DNA of 64,000 nt from Solwaraspora sp. WMMD1047 (GCF_029626155.1 NZ_JARUBL010000001.1:3142501-3206500); one strand, 5' to 3'. Positions 22,556-32,946 are shown, counted from the first letter of the stretch. The notes: generated by a model not told the origin, from the sequence alone. Numbers and translations are program-made.

Positions 22556-23522
22556 GCCGGCGGCGCCGGCCCAGCCGTCGGCCGCGCTGCGTCGGGTGGT
22601 CCGGGGCTACCTGGACCACCTGACGGTCGAGCGCGGGCTGTCGGCCAACACGCTGTCGTCGTACCGGCGCGACCTGGAGCGCTACCTGACGACGCTGGCC
22701 GCGGCCGGGATCGAGGACCTGGCCGCGGTCGGGCCGGCCGAGGTCACCGAGCACGTGGCCCGGCTGCGGGAGGGGGACGAGGCGCATCCGCCGCTGGCGG
22801 CCGCGTCCGCGGCCCGGGCCGCCAGCGCGGTACGCGGCCTGCACCGGTTCGCCGCCCGGGAGGGGGTGGTCGGCCGGGACGCGAGCCGGGACGTCCGCCC
22901 GCCGGTCCCGCCGCGGCGGCTGCCCCGGGCGCTGGCCGTCACCGAGGTGCTGCGCCTGCTGGAGACCGCGGCCGGGCCGGGCGACCCGGCCGGCCCGCTG
23001 GGGCTGCGCGACCGGGCGCTGCTGGAGTTCCTGTACGGCACCGGGTCGCGGATCTCCGAGGCGGTCGGCGCCGCCGTGGACGACCTGGACCTGACCGACG
23101 GGGTGGCGCTGCTGCGCGGCAAGGGCGGCCGGAACCGGCTGGTCCCGATCGGCGGGTACGCCACCGAGGCGCTGCGGGCGTACCTGGCGCGGGGCCGGCC
23201 GGACCTGGTCGGCGCGGGGCGCGGCGGGCCGGCGGTGTTCCTCAACGCCCGCGGCGGCCGGCTGTCCCGGCAGAGCGCCTGGAGCATCCTGCGGCGGGCC
23301 GCCGAGCGGGCCGGACTGCCGGTCGACGGCGCCGCCGCCGTCTCCCCGCACACCCTGCGCCACTCCTACGCCACCCACCTGCTCGACGGCGGTGCCGACG
23401 TGCGGGTGGTGCAGGAACTGCTCGGGCACGCCTCGGTGACAACCACCCAGGTGTACACGTTGGTGACGGTGGACCGACTGCGGGAGGTCTACGCCACCTC
23501 GCACCCGCGGGCGCTGAGCTGA
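22542..23522 (+). CDS. xerD: Site-specific tyrosine recombinase XerD
   Basis: 326 residues. The N-terminal SAM-like domain is [20 protein letters not shown]. The catalytic set is complete: Arg in [11 protein letters not shown], Lys in [12 protein letters not shown], His-x-x-Arg in [10 protein letters not shown], His in LGHASV and the Tyr nucleophile in TTTQVYT. It resolves chromosome dimers at dif with XerC. The neighbouring partition and condensin genes fit that role. GTG start inside the end of ald. Confidence 0.93.
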   Translation: MGPAEPAAPAQPSAALRRVVRGYLDHLTVERGLSANTLSSYRRDLERYLTTLAAAGIEDLAAVGPAEVTEHVARLREGDEAHPPLAAASAARAASAVRGLHRFAAREGVVGRDASRDVRPPVPPRRLPRALAVTEVLRLLETAAGPGDPAGPLGLRDRALLEFLYGTGSRISEAVGAAVDDLDLTDGVALLRGKGGRNRLVPIGGYATEALRAYLARGRPDLVGAGRGGPAVFLNARGGRLSRQSAWSILRRAAERAGLPVDGAAAVSPHTLRHSYATHLLDGGADVRVVQELLGHASVTTTQVYTLVTVDRLREVYATSHPRALS

Positions 23523-23548
23523 CCGCTGCCGCACGACCGTCGCACCTG

Positions 23549-23570
23549 CCGTGTCGACACGCCGACACGG
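23549..23570. other. Inverted repeat between xerD and the ParA-like gene
   Basis: 8-bp perfect inverted repeat CCGTGTCG / CGACACGG with a 6-base loop, 27 bases after xerD and about 175 before the ParA-like start. It could be a weak terminator or an operator; it does not match the parS consensus. The rest of the 223-base gap shows nothing clear. Confidence 0.4.
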
Positions 23571-23745
23571 TGTTCCCGGCCCTGCTGGCCGGTGGCGTAC
23601 AGTCGGCATCGGCGCGGGCCTGTGGCACGGCACCCGGGGGTCGCGACGGCACCGCGGCTTCCGGTCGGAGGGCCAGGCCGGATCGGAAGACGGACGCCAG
23701 TCGGCCCCGACGCCGGCAGTCGTCGGGAGGGGGGCGGACCAGGAC

Positions 23746-24675
23746 ATGGCTGACAACGGTGATCGTGCCGAGGCGTGGACCTCGGCGCTCCGCGAGCAGC
23801 AGTCCGCGTTCGACCTCGGCGCGGAGCTGGGTCCGGCCGACCCGGCCGCCTACACGATCCGCAAGCCGATCCCCGAGCCGATGCCGACCGACCGGCACGG
23901 CCCGGCCCGGATCATCGCGCTGGCCAACCAGAAGGGCGGGGTGGGGAAGACCACCTCGACCATCAACCTGGGCGCCGCGCTGGCCGAGTACGGCCGCAAG
24001 GTGCTGCTCGTCGACTTCGACCCGCAGGGCGCGCTCTCGGTCGGGCTGGGGGTCAACCCGCACAACCTGGACCTGTCGGTCTACAACCTGTTGATGCAGG
24101 ACGACGTCACCGCCGAGGACGTGCTGATCAAGACCGACGTGGCCGGGCTGCACCTGCTGCCGGCCAACATCGACCTGTCGGCCGCCGAGATCCAGCTGGT
24201 CAACGAGGTCGCGCGGGAGATGGCGCTGGCCCGGGTGCTGCGGTCGATCCGCAAGGAGTACGACTTCATCCTGATCGACTGTCAGCCGTCGCTCGGCCTG
24301 CTGGCGATCAACGCGCTGACCGTCTCGCACGGCGTGCTTATCCCGCTGGAGTGCGAGTTCTTCAGCCTGCGCGGGGTGGCGCTGCTGCTGGACACCATCG
24401 ACAAGGTGCGCGAGCGGCTCAACTTCGACCTGGAGCTGGAAGGCATCCTCGCCACCATGTACGACTCCCGCACCACGCACTGCCGGCAGGTGCTGCAGCG
24501 GGTGGTGGAGGCGTTCGGCGACAAGGTCTACCAGACGGTGATCACCAAGACCGTCAAGTTCCCGGAGTCGACCGTCGCCGGCGCGCCGATCACGTCGCTG
24601 GACCCGGCCTCGTCGGGCGCCCGCAACTATCGGCAGCTCGCCCGCGAGGTGATCGCCGCGCAGGCCGAGCGTTAG
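23746..24675 (+). CDS. ParA-family ATPase (PldP-like)
   Basis: 309 residues. It has the deviant Walker A KGGVGKTT (63-70), switch I FDPQGALSVGLG and Walker B ILIDCQPSLGLLA. There is no ParB partner next to it; instead xerD lies upstream and scpA-scpB downstream, the same context as corynebacterial PldP and Rv1708. Those orphan ParAs influence division-site placement or nucleoid organisation rather than origin segregation. The ATG at 23746 follows a purine-rich stretch; the frame is open 65 codons upstream without family similarity. The N-terminal ~50 residues are an extension typical of actinobacterial members. Confidence 0.88.
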   Translation: MADNGDRAEAWTSALREQQSAFDLGAELGPADPAAYTIRKPIPEPMPTDRHGPARIIALANQKGGVGKTTSTINLGAALAEYGRKVLLVDFDPQGALSVGLGVNPHNLDLSVYNLLMQDDVTAEDVLIKTDVAGLHLLPANIDLSAAEIQLVNEVAREMALARVLRSIRKEYDFILIDCQPSLGLLAINALTVSHGVLIPLECEFFSLRGVALLLDTIDKVRERLNFDLELEGILATMYDSRTTHCRQVLQRVVEAFGDKVYQTVITKTVKFPESTVAGAPITSLDPASSGARNYRQLAREVIAAQAER

Positions 24676-24738
24676 CCGGCGGTGCGCCGGGAAGCCGGTG
24701 GCTGGGGCCTCGCGGTCGCCGTGGACTACGGTCATCGG

Positions 24739-25782
24739 GTGACCGTGCCCCCCGTCGACGACCTCGCCCCGCCCGTGGGCGGGGACGACGCCCCGTCGGG
24801 CGGTGCGGCCGAAGGTGTTCCGGCCGAGGGTGTTCCGGCCGACGCGGTCGACTCCTCGTCCGGCCCGGCGGTGGACACCGTCGAATCCGGCAAGTTCACC
24901 GTGCGGCTGGCGAACTTCACCGGACCGTTCGACCTGCTGCTGCAGCTGATCGGCAAGCACAAGCTCGACGTCACCGAGGTGGCGCTGCACCAGGTCACCG
25001 ACGAGTTCATCGCCTACATCCGGGCGATGGGTGACGACTGGGACCTCGACGAGGCCAGCGAGTTCCTGGTGGTCGCCGCGACGCTGCTCGACCTCAAGGC
25101 GGCCCGGCTGCTGCCCGCCGCCGAGGTCGAGGACGAGGAGGACCTGGCCCTGCTGGAGGCCCGCGACCTGCTCTTCGCGCGGCTGCTGCAGTACAAGGCG
25201 TTCAAGGAGGCGGCCGCGCACATCGCGGCGATGGAGGCGGTCGGGTCGCGCCGGTACCCGCGGGCGGTCACCCTGGAGCCCAGGTACGCCGAGGCGTTGC
25301 CGGATCTGGTGCTGGGGATCGGGCCGGCGCGGCTGGCGGCACTGGCGGTCCGGGCGATGACGCCGCGTCCGGTGCCGGTGGTGTCGATCGACCACGTGCA
25401 CCAGGTGCGGGTCAGCGTCCGGGAACACGCCGCGCTGCTGCGCGACCGGCTCCGCCGGGTCGGCACCGCCACCTTCCGGGTGCTCTGCGCCGACTGCGAG
25501 TCCACCCTGGAGGTGGTCGCCCGGTTCCTGGCCCTGCTGGAGCTGTACCGGGAGGGTCTGGTCGGCTTCGCCCAGGTCCAGGCGCTCGGTGAGCTGACGG
25601 TGCGGTGGACCGGTCCGGCCGACGGCGGCGCCGAACTGCAGGTCGACGAGTACGCCGGGTCCCCGGCCGCGCCGACGACGGCCGGTCCGGCGGACGGCGG
25701 TCCGGTCGACGGCCGGGCGTCAGATGGTGGTGAGCCGGCGGGAGACCAGCCGGCGGCGACGATCGAGGAGCAGCCGAGTTGA
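24739..25782 (+). CDS. scpA: Segregation and condensation protein A
   Basis: 347 residues. The kleisin N-terminal block is FTGPFDLLLQLIGKHKLDV, with AATLLDLKAARLLPA and a winged-helix C-terminus (FRVLCADCESTLEVVARFLALLELYR). It bridges SMC heads together with ScpB. About 50 N-terminal and 65 C-terminal residues are Gly/Pro/Asp-rich extensions. The GTG at 24739 is preferred, but no good ribosome site is visible and GTG 24721 is possible. It ends in a TTGA overlap with scpB. Confidence 0.9.
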   Translation: MTVPPVDDLAPPVGGDDAPSGGAAEGVPAEGVPADAVDSSSGPAVDTVESGKFTVRLANFTGPFDLLLQLIGKHKLDVTEVALHQVTDEFIAYIRAMGDDWDLDEASEFLVVAATLLDLKAARLLPAAEVEDEEDLALLEARDLLFARLLQYKAFKEAAAHIAAMEAVGSRRYPRAVTLEPRYAEALPDLVLGIGPARLAALAVRAMTPRPVPVVSIDHVHQVRVSVREHAALLRDRLRRVGTATFRVLCADCESTLEVVARFLALLELYREGLVGFAQVQALGELTVRWTGPADGGAELQVDEYAGSPAAPTTAGPADGGPVDGRASDGGEPAGDQPAATIEEQPS

Positions 25783-26882
25783 CCAGCCACGAGCGTCGGG
25801 ACTCGCTGGCCGACCAGGCCGCGGCCTGGGTCCCGCCATGGGCCCGGGAGCGGCAACCGGCCGAGTCCTCCGAGCCCGACCCCGCCGCGGAGCCCCAGCC
25901 CGCTGAGGTTGCGCACGCTGGGGCCGAGTCCGCGGAGCTTGAGGCCGGTGAGCCGATTGAGGCCGGTCGGCCGGTTGAGGCCGGTGAGTCCGCTGAGATC
26001 TGGCCCGCCGAGTCTCGGCCTGCCGAGGCCGAACCCGCGCAGCCGCAGACCGCGGTCGATGAGCCTGGGGTCGTCGTACCGGAGACTCTTGACGGCGGCG
26101 AGGCCGTGGCGGACCGCGAGGTTGTCGCGGAGCCCGACGCTGTTGCGGTGCCCGAGGTCGTCGCGGAGCCCGAGGTCGTCGCGGAGCCCGGCGGTTTCTC
26201 CGATCCCGAGGCGGTGCGGGCCCCGAGGCTCCTGGCCGATGGCGGGTCCGATCGCGACGAGCCCGCCGGGCCGGCGGCGGTGGTTGCTCCTGGATCAGGG
26301 CGGCAATCCGTGGTCGGCGCCGCACCGGCGCTCCTTGACGAGGACGAGCTGCACGGGGCGTTGGAGGCGATCCTGCTGGTGGTCGACGAACCCGTCGCCG
26401 AAACCGTCCTCGCCCAGGTGCTGGAGCAGCCGGTCGACCGGGTCGGCGCCGCCCTGCTGCGGATCGCCCAGGGATACACCGAGGCGGGACATGGTTTCGA
26501 GCTGCGCCGGGCGGCCGGCGGGTGGCGGCTCTACACCCGGCCGGAATACGCCGGCTACGTGGAACGGTTCGTGCTTGACGGGCAGTCGGTCCGGCTGACC
26601 CAGGCGGCGCTGGAGACGTTGGCGGTGGTGGCGTACAAGCAGCCGGTGACCAGGTCGCGGATCTCGGCCATCCGAGGCGTCAACTGCGATGGCGTGATCC
26701 GTACCCTGATCTCCCGTGGGTTGGTCGAGGAGTGCGGCACCGAGCCGGACAGCGGCGCCCACCTCTACCGCACGACGATCCTGTTCCTGGAGAAGCTCGG
26801 CCTCGACACGGTCGACGAGCTTCCGCCGCTGGCCCCGTTCCTCCCCGATGACCTGGAAGAGATGACCGATGCCCCGCGATGA
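25779..26882 (+). CDS. scpB: Segregation and condensation protein B
   Basis: 367 residues. The ScpB core of two winged helices starts near residue 187 (LHGALEAILLVVDEPV) and contains LTQAALETLAVVAYKQPVTR and ISAIRGVN. The first ~185 residues are a Glu/Pro/Ala-rich repetitive extension, longer than in most ScpB proteins (~200 residues in total). TTG start overlapping the scpA stop, with GGAG upstream, so ScpA and ScpB are translationally coupled. Confidence 0.9.
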   Translation: MTSHERRDSLADQAAAWVPPWARERQPAESSEPDPAAEPQPAEVAHAGAESAELEAGEPIEAGRPVEAGESAEIWPAESRPAEAEPAQPQTAVDEPGVVVPETLDGGEAVADREVVAEPDAVAVPEVVAEPEVVAEPGGFSDPEAVRAPRLLADGGSDRDEPAGPAAVVAPGSGRQSVVGAAPALLDEDELHGALEAILLVVDEPVAETVLAQVLEQPVDRVGAALLRIAQGYTEAGHGFELRRAAGGWRLYTRPEYAGYVERFVLDGQSVRLTQAALETLAVVAYKQPVTRSRISAIRGVNCDGVIRTLISRGLVEECGTEPDSGAHLYRTTILFLEKLGLDTVDELPPLAPFLPDDLEEMTDAPR

Positions 26883-27630
26883 CAGCCGTACCGCCGAGCC
26901 CCGGACCGCCGGCGGGGAACGCCTGCAGAAGGTCCTCGCGGCCGCCGGGGTCGGCTCCCGCCGGGCCTGCGAGGACCTCATCTTCCGCCGCCGGGTCACC
27001 GTCGACGGGCGGGTGGCGCAGCTGGGAGACAAGGTCGACCCGGCCTCGGCGGTCATCCACGTCGACGGCGAACGGCTGGTCACCGATACCCGGCTGGTCT
27101 ATCTGGCGATGAACAAACCACGCGGGGTCGTCTCCACCATGGCCGACGAGAAGGGCCGGACCGCGCTGGCCGACTTCCTCGGCCGGGTCGAGGAGCGGGT
27201 CTACCACGTCGGCCGGCTCGATGCGGACAGCGAGGGCCTGCTGCTGCTGACCAACGACGGCACCCTCGCGCACCGGTTGACCCACCCGTCGTACGGGGTG
27301 CCGAAGACCTATCTGTGCGAGGTGGCCGGGCCGGTGAAGCGCAACGTGGGGCGGATCCTCAAGGCCGGGGTCGAGTTGGAGGACGGGCCGGCCCGGGTCG
27401 ACGAGTTCCGGGTGGTGGACACCCTCGGACGGACCGCCCAGGTGGAGCTGACCCTGCACGAGGGTCGCAAACACATCGTCCGGCGGCTGCTGGACGAGGT
27501 CGGCCATCCGGTCTCCCGGCTGGTGCGGACGTCGATCGGGCCGATCCGGCTGGGCGACCTGCGCGCCGGGCGGACCCGGCGGCTGACGAACGCGGAGATC
27601 GCGGCCCTGTTCAAGGCGGTCGGCGACTGA
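26869..27630 (+). CDS. rluB: 23S rRNA pseudouridine synthase (RluB type)
   Basis: 253 residues. An N-terminal S4 domain (RLQKVLAAAGVGSRRACEDLI) is followed by the RsuA-family catalytic motif GRLDADSEGLLLLTNDG with the catalytic Asp, and YLAMNKPRGVV. It converts a uridine of 23S rRNA to pseudouridine. ATG start 14 bases inside the scpB end. Syntenic with Rv1711. Confidence 0.92.
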   Translation: MPRDDSRTAEPRTAGGERLQKVLAAAGVGSRRACEDLIFRRRVTVDGRVAQLGDKVDPASAVIHVDGERLVTDTRLVYLAMNKPRGVVSTMADEKGRTALADFLGRVEERVYHVGRLDADSEGLLLLTNDGTLAHRLTHPSYGVPKTYLCEVAGPVKRNVGRILKAGVELEDGPARVDEFRVVDTLGRTAQVELTLHEGRKHIVRRLLDEVGHPVSRLVRTSIGPIRLGDLRAGRTRRLTNAEIAALFKAVGD

Positions 27631-27866
27631 GGACCGCGTCGCCGTTGCCGGCGCCGGCGTGGCGCGGGTCGCCCCGGCCGATGGCGGGCGCGGCCCGGAC
27701 CGGCCCGGGGGGCATGATGGACCGCGACAGACCGGACGAGCGGCACAACGGTGCGCCGGCGGCGCCAACCGGTCCCGGTGGGCACCATGTCGATCTGGAA
27801 ACATCCCGCGGGTCCGGGGGAGGACCCCGGGTGGTGGGGAACACCCCGAGTGGTGGAGGAGGAACG

Positions 27867-28547
27867 GTGGCAGAAATGGTACGGACCGGGCGATGTGTGG
27901 TCGCTGTCGACGGGCCGTCCGGTTCGGGCAAGTCCACCGTGTCCCGGCGGCTGGCCGGCGAACTCGACGCCCGTTACCTCGACACCGGCGCGATGTACCG
28001 GGCGATCACCTGGGCGGTGCTGCGCTCGGGGGTCGACCCGCAGGACGCCGACTCGGTCGCCAAGGTGGCGGGCGAGGTCGACCTGGAGATCGGGGTGGAC
28101 CCGGTGGCACCCCGGATCAGTGCCGACGGGGTGGCGGTGGACCAGGAGATTCGGGGTCCGGAGGTGACCGGATCGGTCTCCGCCGTGGCCGCCGTACCCG
28201 CGGTCCGTGAGCTGATGGTGGCGCTGCAGCGCGACATCATCGCGGCGGCCGACCGGATCGTGGTGGAGGGCCGCGACATCGGGCAGGTGGTCGCCCCTGA
28301 CGCGGACCTGAAGGTGTACCTGACCGCGTCGGCCGACGCCCGCGCCCAGCGGCGCAGCGCCGAGTACGCGGCCGACCTCTCGGCCACCGCCGCCGACCTG
28401 GCCCGGCGGGACCGGCTCGACTCCACCCGGGCGACGAACCCGCTCCAGCAGGCTCCCGACGCGGTGGTGCTGGACACCACGGCGCTGGGGATCGACGAGG
28501 TCGTCGGCCGGCTGCGGGCACTACTGGAAGGCCGGCTCTGCCGATGA
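27867..28547 (+). CDS. cmk: Cytidylate kinase
   Basis: 226 residues. It has the P-loop GPSGSGKST at 16-24, then [15 protein letters not shown] and [11 protein letters not shown], and the Cmk-type NMP-binding insert. It phosphorylates CMP/dCMP. I chose GTG 27867, 4 bases after GGAGGAGG; an ATG three codons later (27876) is possible. The frame is open far upstream through the 236-base gap after rluB, where I see no gene. Coupled to der by ATGA. Confidence 0.93.
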   Translation: MAEMVRTGRCVVAVDGPSGSGKSTVSRRLAGELDARYLDTGAMYRAITWAVLRSGVDPQDADSVAKVAGEVDLEIGVDPVAPRISADGVAVDQEIRGPEVTGSVSAVAAVPAVRELMVALQRDIIAAADRIVVEGRDIGQVVAPDADLKVYLTASADARAQRRSAEYAADLSATAADLARRDRLDSTRATNPLQQAPDAVVLDTTALGIDEVVGRLRALLEGRLCR

Positions 28548-29947
28548 ACGCCAACGACGGTTGGGTGGAGTTGCGGGAACCGGACCTGGCGGAGGAGGAG
28601 CCGACCGGGCCGGTGCCGGTGGTCGCCGTGGTCGGCCGACCCAATGTCGGCAAGTCCACACTGGTCAATCGGATCATCGGTCGGCGGCAGGCGGTCGTCG
28701 AGGACACCCCCGGGGTGACCCGGGACCGGGTGCCCTACGACGCCCAGTGGTCGGGCCGTCAGTTCACGGTGGTCGACACCGGCGGCTGGGAGCCCGACGC
28801 CCGGGACCGCGCCGCGGCGATCGCCGCCCAGGCCGAGATCGCCGTGGCCACCGCCGACGTGGTGCTGTTCGTGGTGGACGCGGTGGTCGGCGCCACCGAT
28901 GTCGACGAGGCGGCGGTACGGATGCTGCGGCGCAGCGCCAAGCCGGTGCTGCTGGTGGCGAACAAGGCGGACAACGCCGCCACCGAGGTGGAGGCGACCT
29001 CGCTCTGGTCGCTCGGCCTGGGGGAGCCGCACGCGGTCTCCGCCCTGCACGGGCGCGGTTCGGGTGACCTGCTCGACGCGGTGCTGGCGGCGTTGCCGGA
29101 GCCGCCGCCGGTCGGCGAGCCGGGCCCGCGCGGCCCGCGCCGGGTGGCCCTGGTAGGCCGGCCGAACGTCGGCAAGTCGAGCCTGCTCAACCGGCTGGCT
29201 CGCGAGGACCGGGCGGTGGTGGACGCGGTCGCCGGAACCACCGTCGATCCGGTCGACAGCCTGGTGGAGATCGGCGGGGAGGTGTGGCAACTCGTCGACA
29301 CCGCCGGGCTACGCAAGCGGGTGGGTAAGGCCAGCGGTACGGAGTACTACGCCAGCCTGCGCACCGCCGGGGCGATCGAGGCGGCCGAGGTGGCCGTGGT
29401 GCTGCTGGACGCCAGCGAGCCGATCAGCGAACAGGACCAGCGGATCCTGTCCATGGTGACCGAGGCCGGCCGGGCGCTGGTGATCGCCTTTAACAAGTGG
29501 GACCTGGTCGACGCCGACCGCCGGTACTACCTGGACAAGGAGATCGACCGGGAACTGCGACGCATCCCGTGGGCGGTGCGGGTGAACGTCTCGGCCCGGA
29601 CCGGCCGGGCGGTGGACCGGCTGGCGCCGGCGCTGCGTTCCGCGCTGCGCAGCTGGGAGCAGCGGGTGCCGACCGGGCAACTCAACCAGTGGCTCACCGC
29701 GCTGGTCCAGGCCACCCCGCATCCGGTACGCGGTGGCCGGGCGCCCCGGATCCTCTTCGCCACCCAGGCGGGCACCCGTCCGCCCCGGTTCGTGCTCTTC
29801 ACCACCGGTCCGCTGGACGCCGGCTACCAGCGCTTCGTGGAGCGCAAACTGCGCGAGGAGTTCGGCTTCGAGGGCAGTCCGGTGGAGGTCTCGGTCCGTC
29901 CCCGCAAGAAGCTGGGCCCCGGCGGCCGCGGCAAAGCCCACGGCTGA
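28544..29947 (+). CDS. der: Ribosome assembly GTPase Der (EngA)
   Basis: 467 residues with two tandem G domains: G1 GRPNVGKST at 31-39 with NKAD, and GRPNVGKSS near 205-213 with NKWD. A C-terminal KH-like domain follows ([19 protein letters not shown]). Needed for 50S assembly. The ATG overlaps the cmk stop, as in Rv1712-Rv1713. Confidence 0.95.
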   Translation: MNANDGWVELREPDLAEEEPTGPVPVVAVVGRPNVGKSTLVNRIIGRRQAVVEDTPGVTRDRVPYDAQWSGRQFTVVDTGGWEPDARDRAAAIAAQAEIAVATADVVLFVVDAVVGATDVDEAAVRMLRRSAKPVLLVANKADNAATEVEATSLWSLGLGEPHAVSALHGRGSGDLLDAVLAALPEPPPVGEPGPRGPRRVALVGRPNVGKSSLLNRLAREDRAVVDAVAGTTVDPVDSLVEIGGEVWQLVDTAGLRKRVGKASGTEYYASLRTAGAIEAAEVAVVLLDASEPISEQDQRILSMVTEAGRALVIAFNKWDLVDADRRYYLDKEIDRELRRIPWAVRVNVSARTGRAVDRLAPALRSALRSWEQRVPTGQLNQWLTALVQATPHPVRGGRAPRILFATQAGTRPPRFVLFTTGPLDAGYQRFVERKLREEFGFEGSPVEVSVRPRKKLGPGGRGKAHG

Positions 29948-30141
29948 CCCACCGCCTGTCTGCCCCTCTTCAACCTGATCCGAGCTTTCGACCTATCTTC
30001 CTAGGACGGCCTACGGGGTGTGGGGCTGGTCGACACCATCGCGACGGACTGTCGATCGGGTGGGAAACCCGGAGGCGCCGGGTAAGGGGGACTGCGCTAC
30101 GCTGTACCGGCTGCCGCGCCCGGTACGGGCATGAGCGGTGG

Positions 30142-30218
<77 letters not shown>

Positions 30219-30224
30219 AACGAA

Positions 30225-30266
30225 AGAGGCCGTCGACCGGAGCTTACGCCCTGGTCAACGGCCTCT
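30225..30266. terminator. Bidirectional terminator supplied by the element
   Basis: 14-bp inverted repeat AGAGGCCGTCGACC / GGTCAACGGCCTCT with one mismatch, 10 bases after tRNA-Pro. It lies between the tRNA (+) and the integrase stop (-) and can end both transcripts. It replaces the native tRNA terminator, which integration moved to attR. Confidence 0.75.
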
Positions 30267-30298
30267 AACTCATTCTGGGGCAGTAGGAGATTCCGGAT

Positions 30299-31549
30299 CT
30301 AGACGGCGCGTAGCTGGGGACCACCTGGGGACCGGCGGGCCTTCAAGTGCGCGCTGAGCGCCGTCCCGGCGTCGGTGATGGTCTGCCGGTCGGGGTGCAG
30401 GTACCGCTGCGTCGTCGTCAGCGACCCGTGCCCGGCAATCTTCCGGAGCACGTGCACCGGCACCCCTGCGTCAGCCATCCACGTCAGGCCGGTGTGCCGC
30501 AGGTCGTGCCGGCGTAGGTGTTCGTAGCCGAGCTTCGTCACCACCTCGTCCCAATGCGTAGCGTCCCGAAGAACCGCTGTGCTGATCCGGCCACCGCGCG
30601 GCCCGGTGAACAGTCGGGAGTGCGGCTCGCTGACCGAGTCCAGGCGGTGGCTCACGATCGGTCGCACTTCTTCGATCAGTGGGACCATTCGTGCCCGCTT
30701 GCCCTTGGTGCCCTTGTCGATCAGGCCACCGGGACCGGGTGTGGTCTGTCGGCGTACCGTCCACATCCACATCCACGATTCCCGGTCGATGTCCTCGGCG
30801 CGGACTCCGGACACCTCGCCGATCCGGGCCGCTGTGCACGCGGCGAAGATGACCACCTCTCCCCAGCCGGAAAACGTGTCCGCCGACCGTTGCACCAGCG
30901 CGGCGGCGAGCGTGGTCAGCGATTCCCAGTCCGGCAGGGCGAGCGTGCGCGGGTCGTCCAACTCGTCTTCGGCCCGCTGGTAGGAACGCTGCCATCCTGT
31001 CACCTGCGCGGGATTCCGCGCAATGACGCCGTCCCGTACGGCCTGCTCCATGACGCGGACCAGAACGGCAAGGCTGTTCTTGACCGTCGATCGGCTGCAT
31101 TCGTCGGCAATCCAGCCGTGAACGGCCCGGTCAACCGCGCCGTTTGTAATCATTCGGACCGGGATGTGCCCGAGGGCGGGCATCACCCGCTTGCGCCACC
31201 CGGCCAGGTACGGATCGAGGGTCTTGCTTTCCAGCCCTCGGAGCGCCAGGGGCATCACGCTTTCGCCGTACTCCGTCAGGCGTTTCGTCGCGGCGATCGG
31301 GTCGACGCCACCCTGTGCGGCGCTGACGATTCCGTCGATCCACGCTTGTGCCTCCTCGGGCGTGGCGACGGTCGTGGACTTGGACAGCCGCCGCTTGGTC
31401 GACGGGTCGACCCACCGGACACGCGCTCGGTAGGGGCGGTCACGGCCTGCCCGGAACTCCACATCAGAGCCGAGGGGCACGCCGATCGGTGGTTGCTGGG
31501 GAACGGCCATCAAGCCGCCCTCGGGACGACCCGGCGCGCGGACAGTCAC
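30299..31549 (-). CDS. int: Tyrosine site-specific integrase
   Basis: 416 residues. An N-terminal arm-binding region (YRARVRWVDPSTKRR), a core-binding SAM-like domain and a catalytic domain are present. The catalytic residues are visible: Arg in AARIGEVSG, His-x-x-Arg in HDLRHTGLTW, His in AGHGSL and Tyr in TTQRYLH; the Lys is probably within KGTKGKRARMV. It ends about 85 bases from attL, the usual place for an integrase. The GTG start overlaps the upstream stop (GTGA), so it is coupled to the HTH gene. Confidence 0.93.
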   Translation of the reverse strand: MTVRAPGRPEGGLMAVPQQPPIGVPLGSDVEFRAGRDRPYRARVRWVDPSTKRRLSKSTTVATPEEAQAWIDGIVSAAQGGVDPIAATKRLTEYGESVMPLALRGLESKTLDPYLAGWRKRVMPALGHIPVRMITNGAVDRAVHGWIADECSRSTVKNSLAVLVRVMEQAVRDGVIARNPAQVTGWQRSYQRAEDELDDPRTLALPDWESLTTLAAALVQRSADTFSGWGEVVIFAACTAARIGEVSGVRAEDIDRESWMWMWTVRRQTTPGPGGLIDKGTKGKRARMVPLIEEVRPIVSHRLDSVSEPHSRLFTGPRGGRISTAVLRDATHWDEVVTKLGYEHLRRHDLRHTGLTWMADAGVPVHVLRKIAGHGSLTTTQRYLHPDRQTITDAGTALSAHLKARRSPGGPQLRAV

Positions 31550-31800
31550 CGTTCAACGTCGGCCGTCGCGTACTTCACGACCCGGTCAGAGATCGGGATG
31601 AACGGCGGACCCTGCAACGGCTGGAGAGCACGCCAGCGGCGGATGGTGGACGGGTCGACGTCGAGCAGGTCGGCAAGCTCCTCGGTGGAGATGAACGGCT
31701 TGGGTGAGAGTCGGGTGATGCCGCCCCACTCCGGGGCGACGGTCGTGTCTGGTGAGGCAGTTCGCGGCACGAGTCGCACTGTGAGCGCCTTTCGGTCCAT
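31546..31800 (-). CDS. Small HTH protein, probable excisionase/recombination directionality factor
   Basis: 84 residues. A MerR/Xis-like helix-turn-helix is seen in STEELADLLDVDPSTIRRWRA, followed by a basic wing (VVKYATADVER). It is coupled to int by GTGA, the standard Xis position. The ATG at 31800 gives the compact protein; the frame stays open to 32193, but that part is Pro/Arg/Thr-rich and looks non-coding. No strong ribosome site precedes the ATG. Expected role: bias of recombination toward excision. Confidence 0.75.
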   Translation of the reverse strand: MDRKALTVRLVPRTASPDTTVAPEWGGITRLSPKPFISTEELADLLDVDPSTIRRWRALQPLQGPPFIPISDRVVKYATADVER

Positions 31801-32048
31801 GAGGGTCGGTGTGCAGAGTGCGGGCAGGTTTACGGCAGATTGGTGTAGGGCGAGCCGCTGAGAGCGCCGTAGAGCCAAGATTTCGGGGCGGCGGGTGTTC
31901 GGGGCTATGGGTGTGGCCGGTGGGTGGCTGTCAGCGGCGGTGGTGGTCGGGTCGGTGGCGGTTGGTCGGTGTGTGCTGTGCGTGGGAGGGCTGAACCATC
32001 TCCGCATCTCCGCATCTCCGCAAACATGGCTGTGAGCTGGGCGAATGC
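31801..32048. other. Intergenic control region of the integrative element
   Basis: About 250 bases between the HTH gene (-) and the unknown gene (+). It is comparatively T- and G-rich on the + strand and contains a short repeat CTCCGCATCTCCGCA near 31999-32015 and again CATCTCCGCAAA near 32079. No promoter can be named with confidence. Confidence 0.4.
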
Positions 32049-32942
32049 TTGCGGAGATGGGCGGAGACTCCGAGGGGTCATCTCCGCAAAGGGGGTCTGA
32101 CGGCGTTCGTCGGCGCTGATGGCGCTGCCCGACTGCGGGAGGTCGCAGGCTGCGCGCCAGCCGTGGGGGAGTGGCATACCTGCTACTCCGCACCCGTCGA
32201 GCATCCGGAAGGCGACTGCACCCTGTACGTTTGGCCGTGCGGCTCCGTTGTCTTTCACCTTGTCGAGCCAGTGCAGTTGTCCACGATTGCGGCGCTGGCC
32301 GCGTGGCGGGTGGTGTCGTATGGCGACAACATCAAATGGGCAGTCGAGTACCTCGCACCCGTTGCGCCTGTCGAGGAAGAATCTGCGGTGTATGTCCTTG
32401 GTGCTCACTGGGTCGTTGAGCCAGCATGGCCGGCAGAGTTGCTAAGAACTGCCTTACGTATCATGTCGACGCCAAAGGTGTTGCTACACCGCGACCGCCC
32501 CATGGATGACGAACACCTGGCGCACGCCGAACTCATCGAGCAGTCGTTGCTATCCGAGGCATACGACCATGTAGGCATCGAGTCGTTCGGCTTGCAGGGT
32601 ATTTCGGTGGGCTACGCCTCATGGTCCGGAGTTGTCTACCATCCAATCTCAACCGAGCGTTCCTTGGCGGAGGCTGAGGTAGTTTCCTGCGAGTTGGCGA
32701 TCCAATCCATGTGGGCGTATAGCGACGCTATCGCCCGGCAGGTAGAGCAAGGGCTAGACCCGCAGGTGCCGTCCGAGTACGGATGGCGTTACCTTCGGGG
32801 GGTGCGCTCCCGACTCACTATCTCCCGCCTACGGGAGCCTGGACAGCATCAGGCGATGCGCCGAGCCATTTTGCGGACATGTGACCTCATGCCGGCCTTA
32901 GACCAAGCCATCGAAACCCTCCGCGATACGGATCGAGGTTGA
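32049..32942 (+). CDS. Unknown protein, cargo of the integrative element
   Basis: Up to 297 residues; not recognised. The start is uncertain: TTG 32049 opens the frame and GTG 32163 (residue 39, just before GEWHTCYSAPVEHPEG) would give 259 residues. The first half is hydrophobic and beta-rich with several Trp (YVWPCGSVVFHLV, VLGAHWVVEPAWP). The second half is helical with Arg-rich ends. No signal peptide or membrane helix. The cysteine hydrolase frame starts 4 bases after its stop, so the two form an operon. Its GC is below the chromosomal average, consistent with transfer. Confidence 0.6.
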   Translation: MRRWAETPRGHLRKGGLTAFVGADGAARLREVAGCAPAVGEWHTCYSAPVEHPEGDCTLYVWPCGSVVFHLVEPVQLSTIAALAAWRVVSYGDNIKWAVEYLAPVAPVEEESAVYVLGAHWVVEPAWPAELLRTALRIMSTPKVLLHRDRPMDDEHLAHAELIEQSLLSEAYDHVGIESFGLQGISVGYASWSGVVYHPISTERSLAEAEVVSCELAIQSMWAYSDAIARQVEQGLDPQVPSEYGWRYLRGVRSRLTISRLREPGQHQAMRRAILRTCDLMPALDQAIETLRDTDRG

Positions 32943-32946
32943 GCCA

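Noticed and set aside
27315-27866. Upstream open part of the cytidylate kinase frame as an N-terminal domain
   Set aside because: It overlaps rluB and runs through a Pro/Gly-rich stretch; the strong GGAGGAGG site supports the short form.
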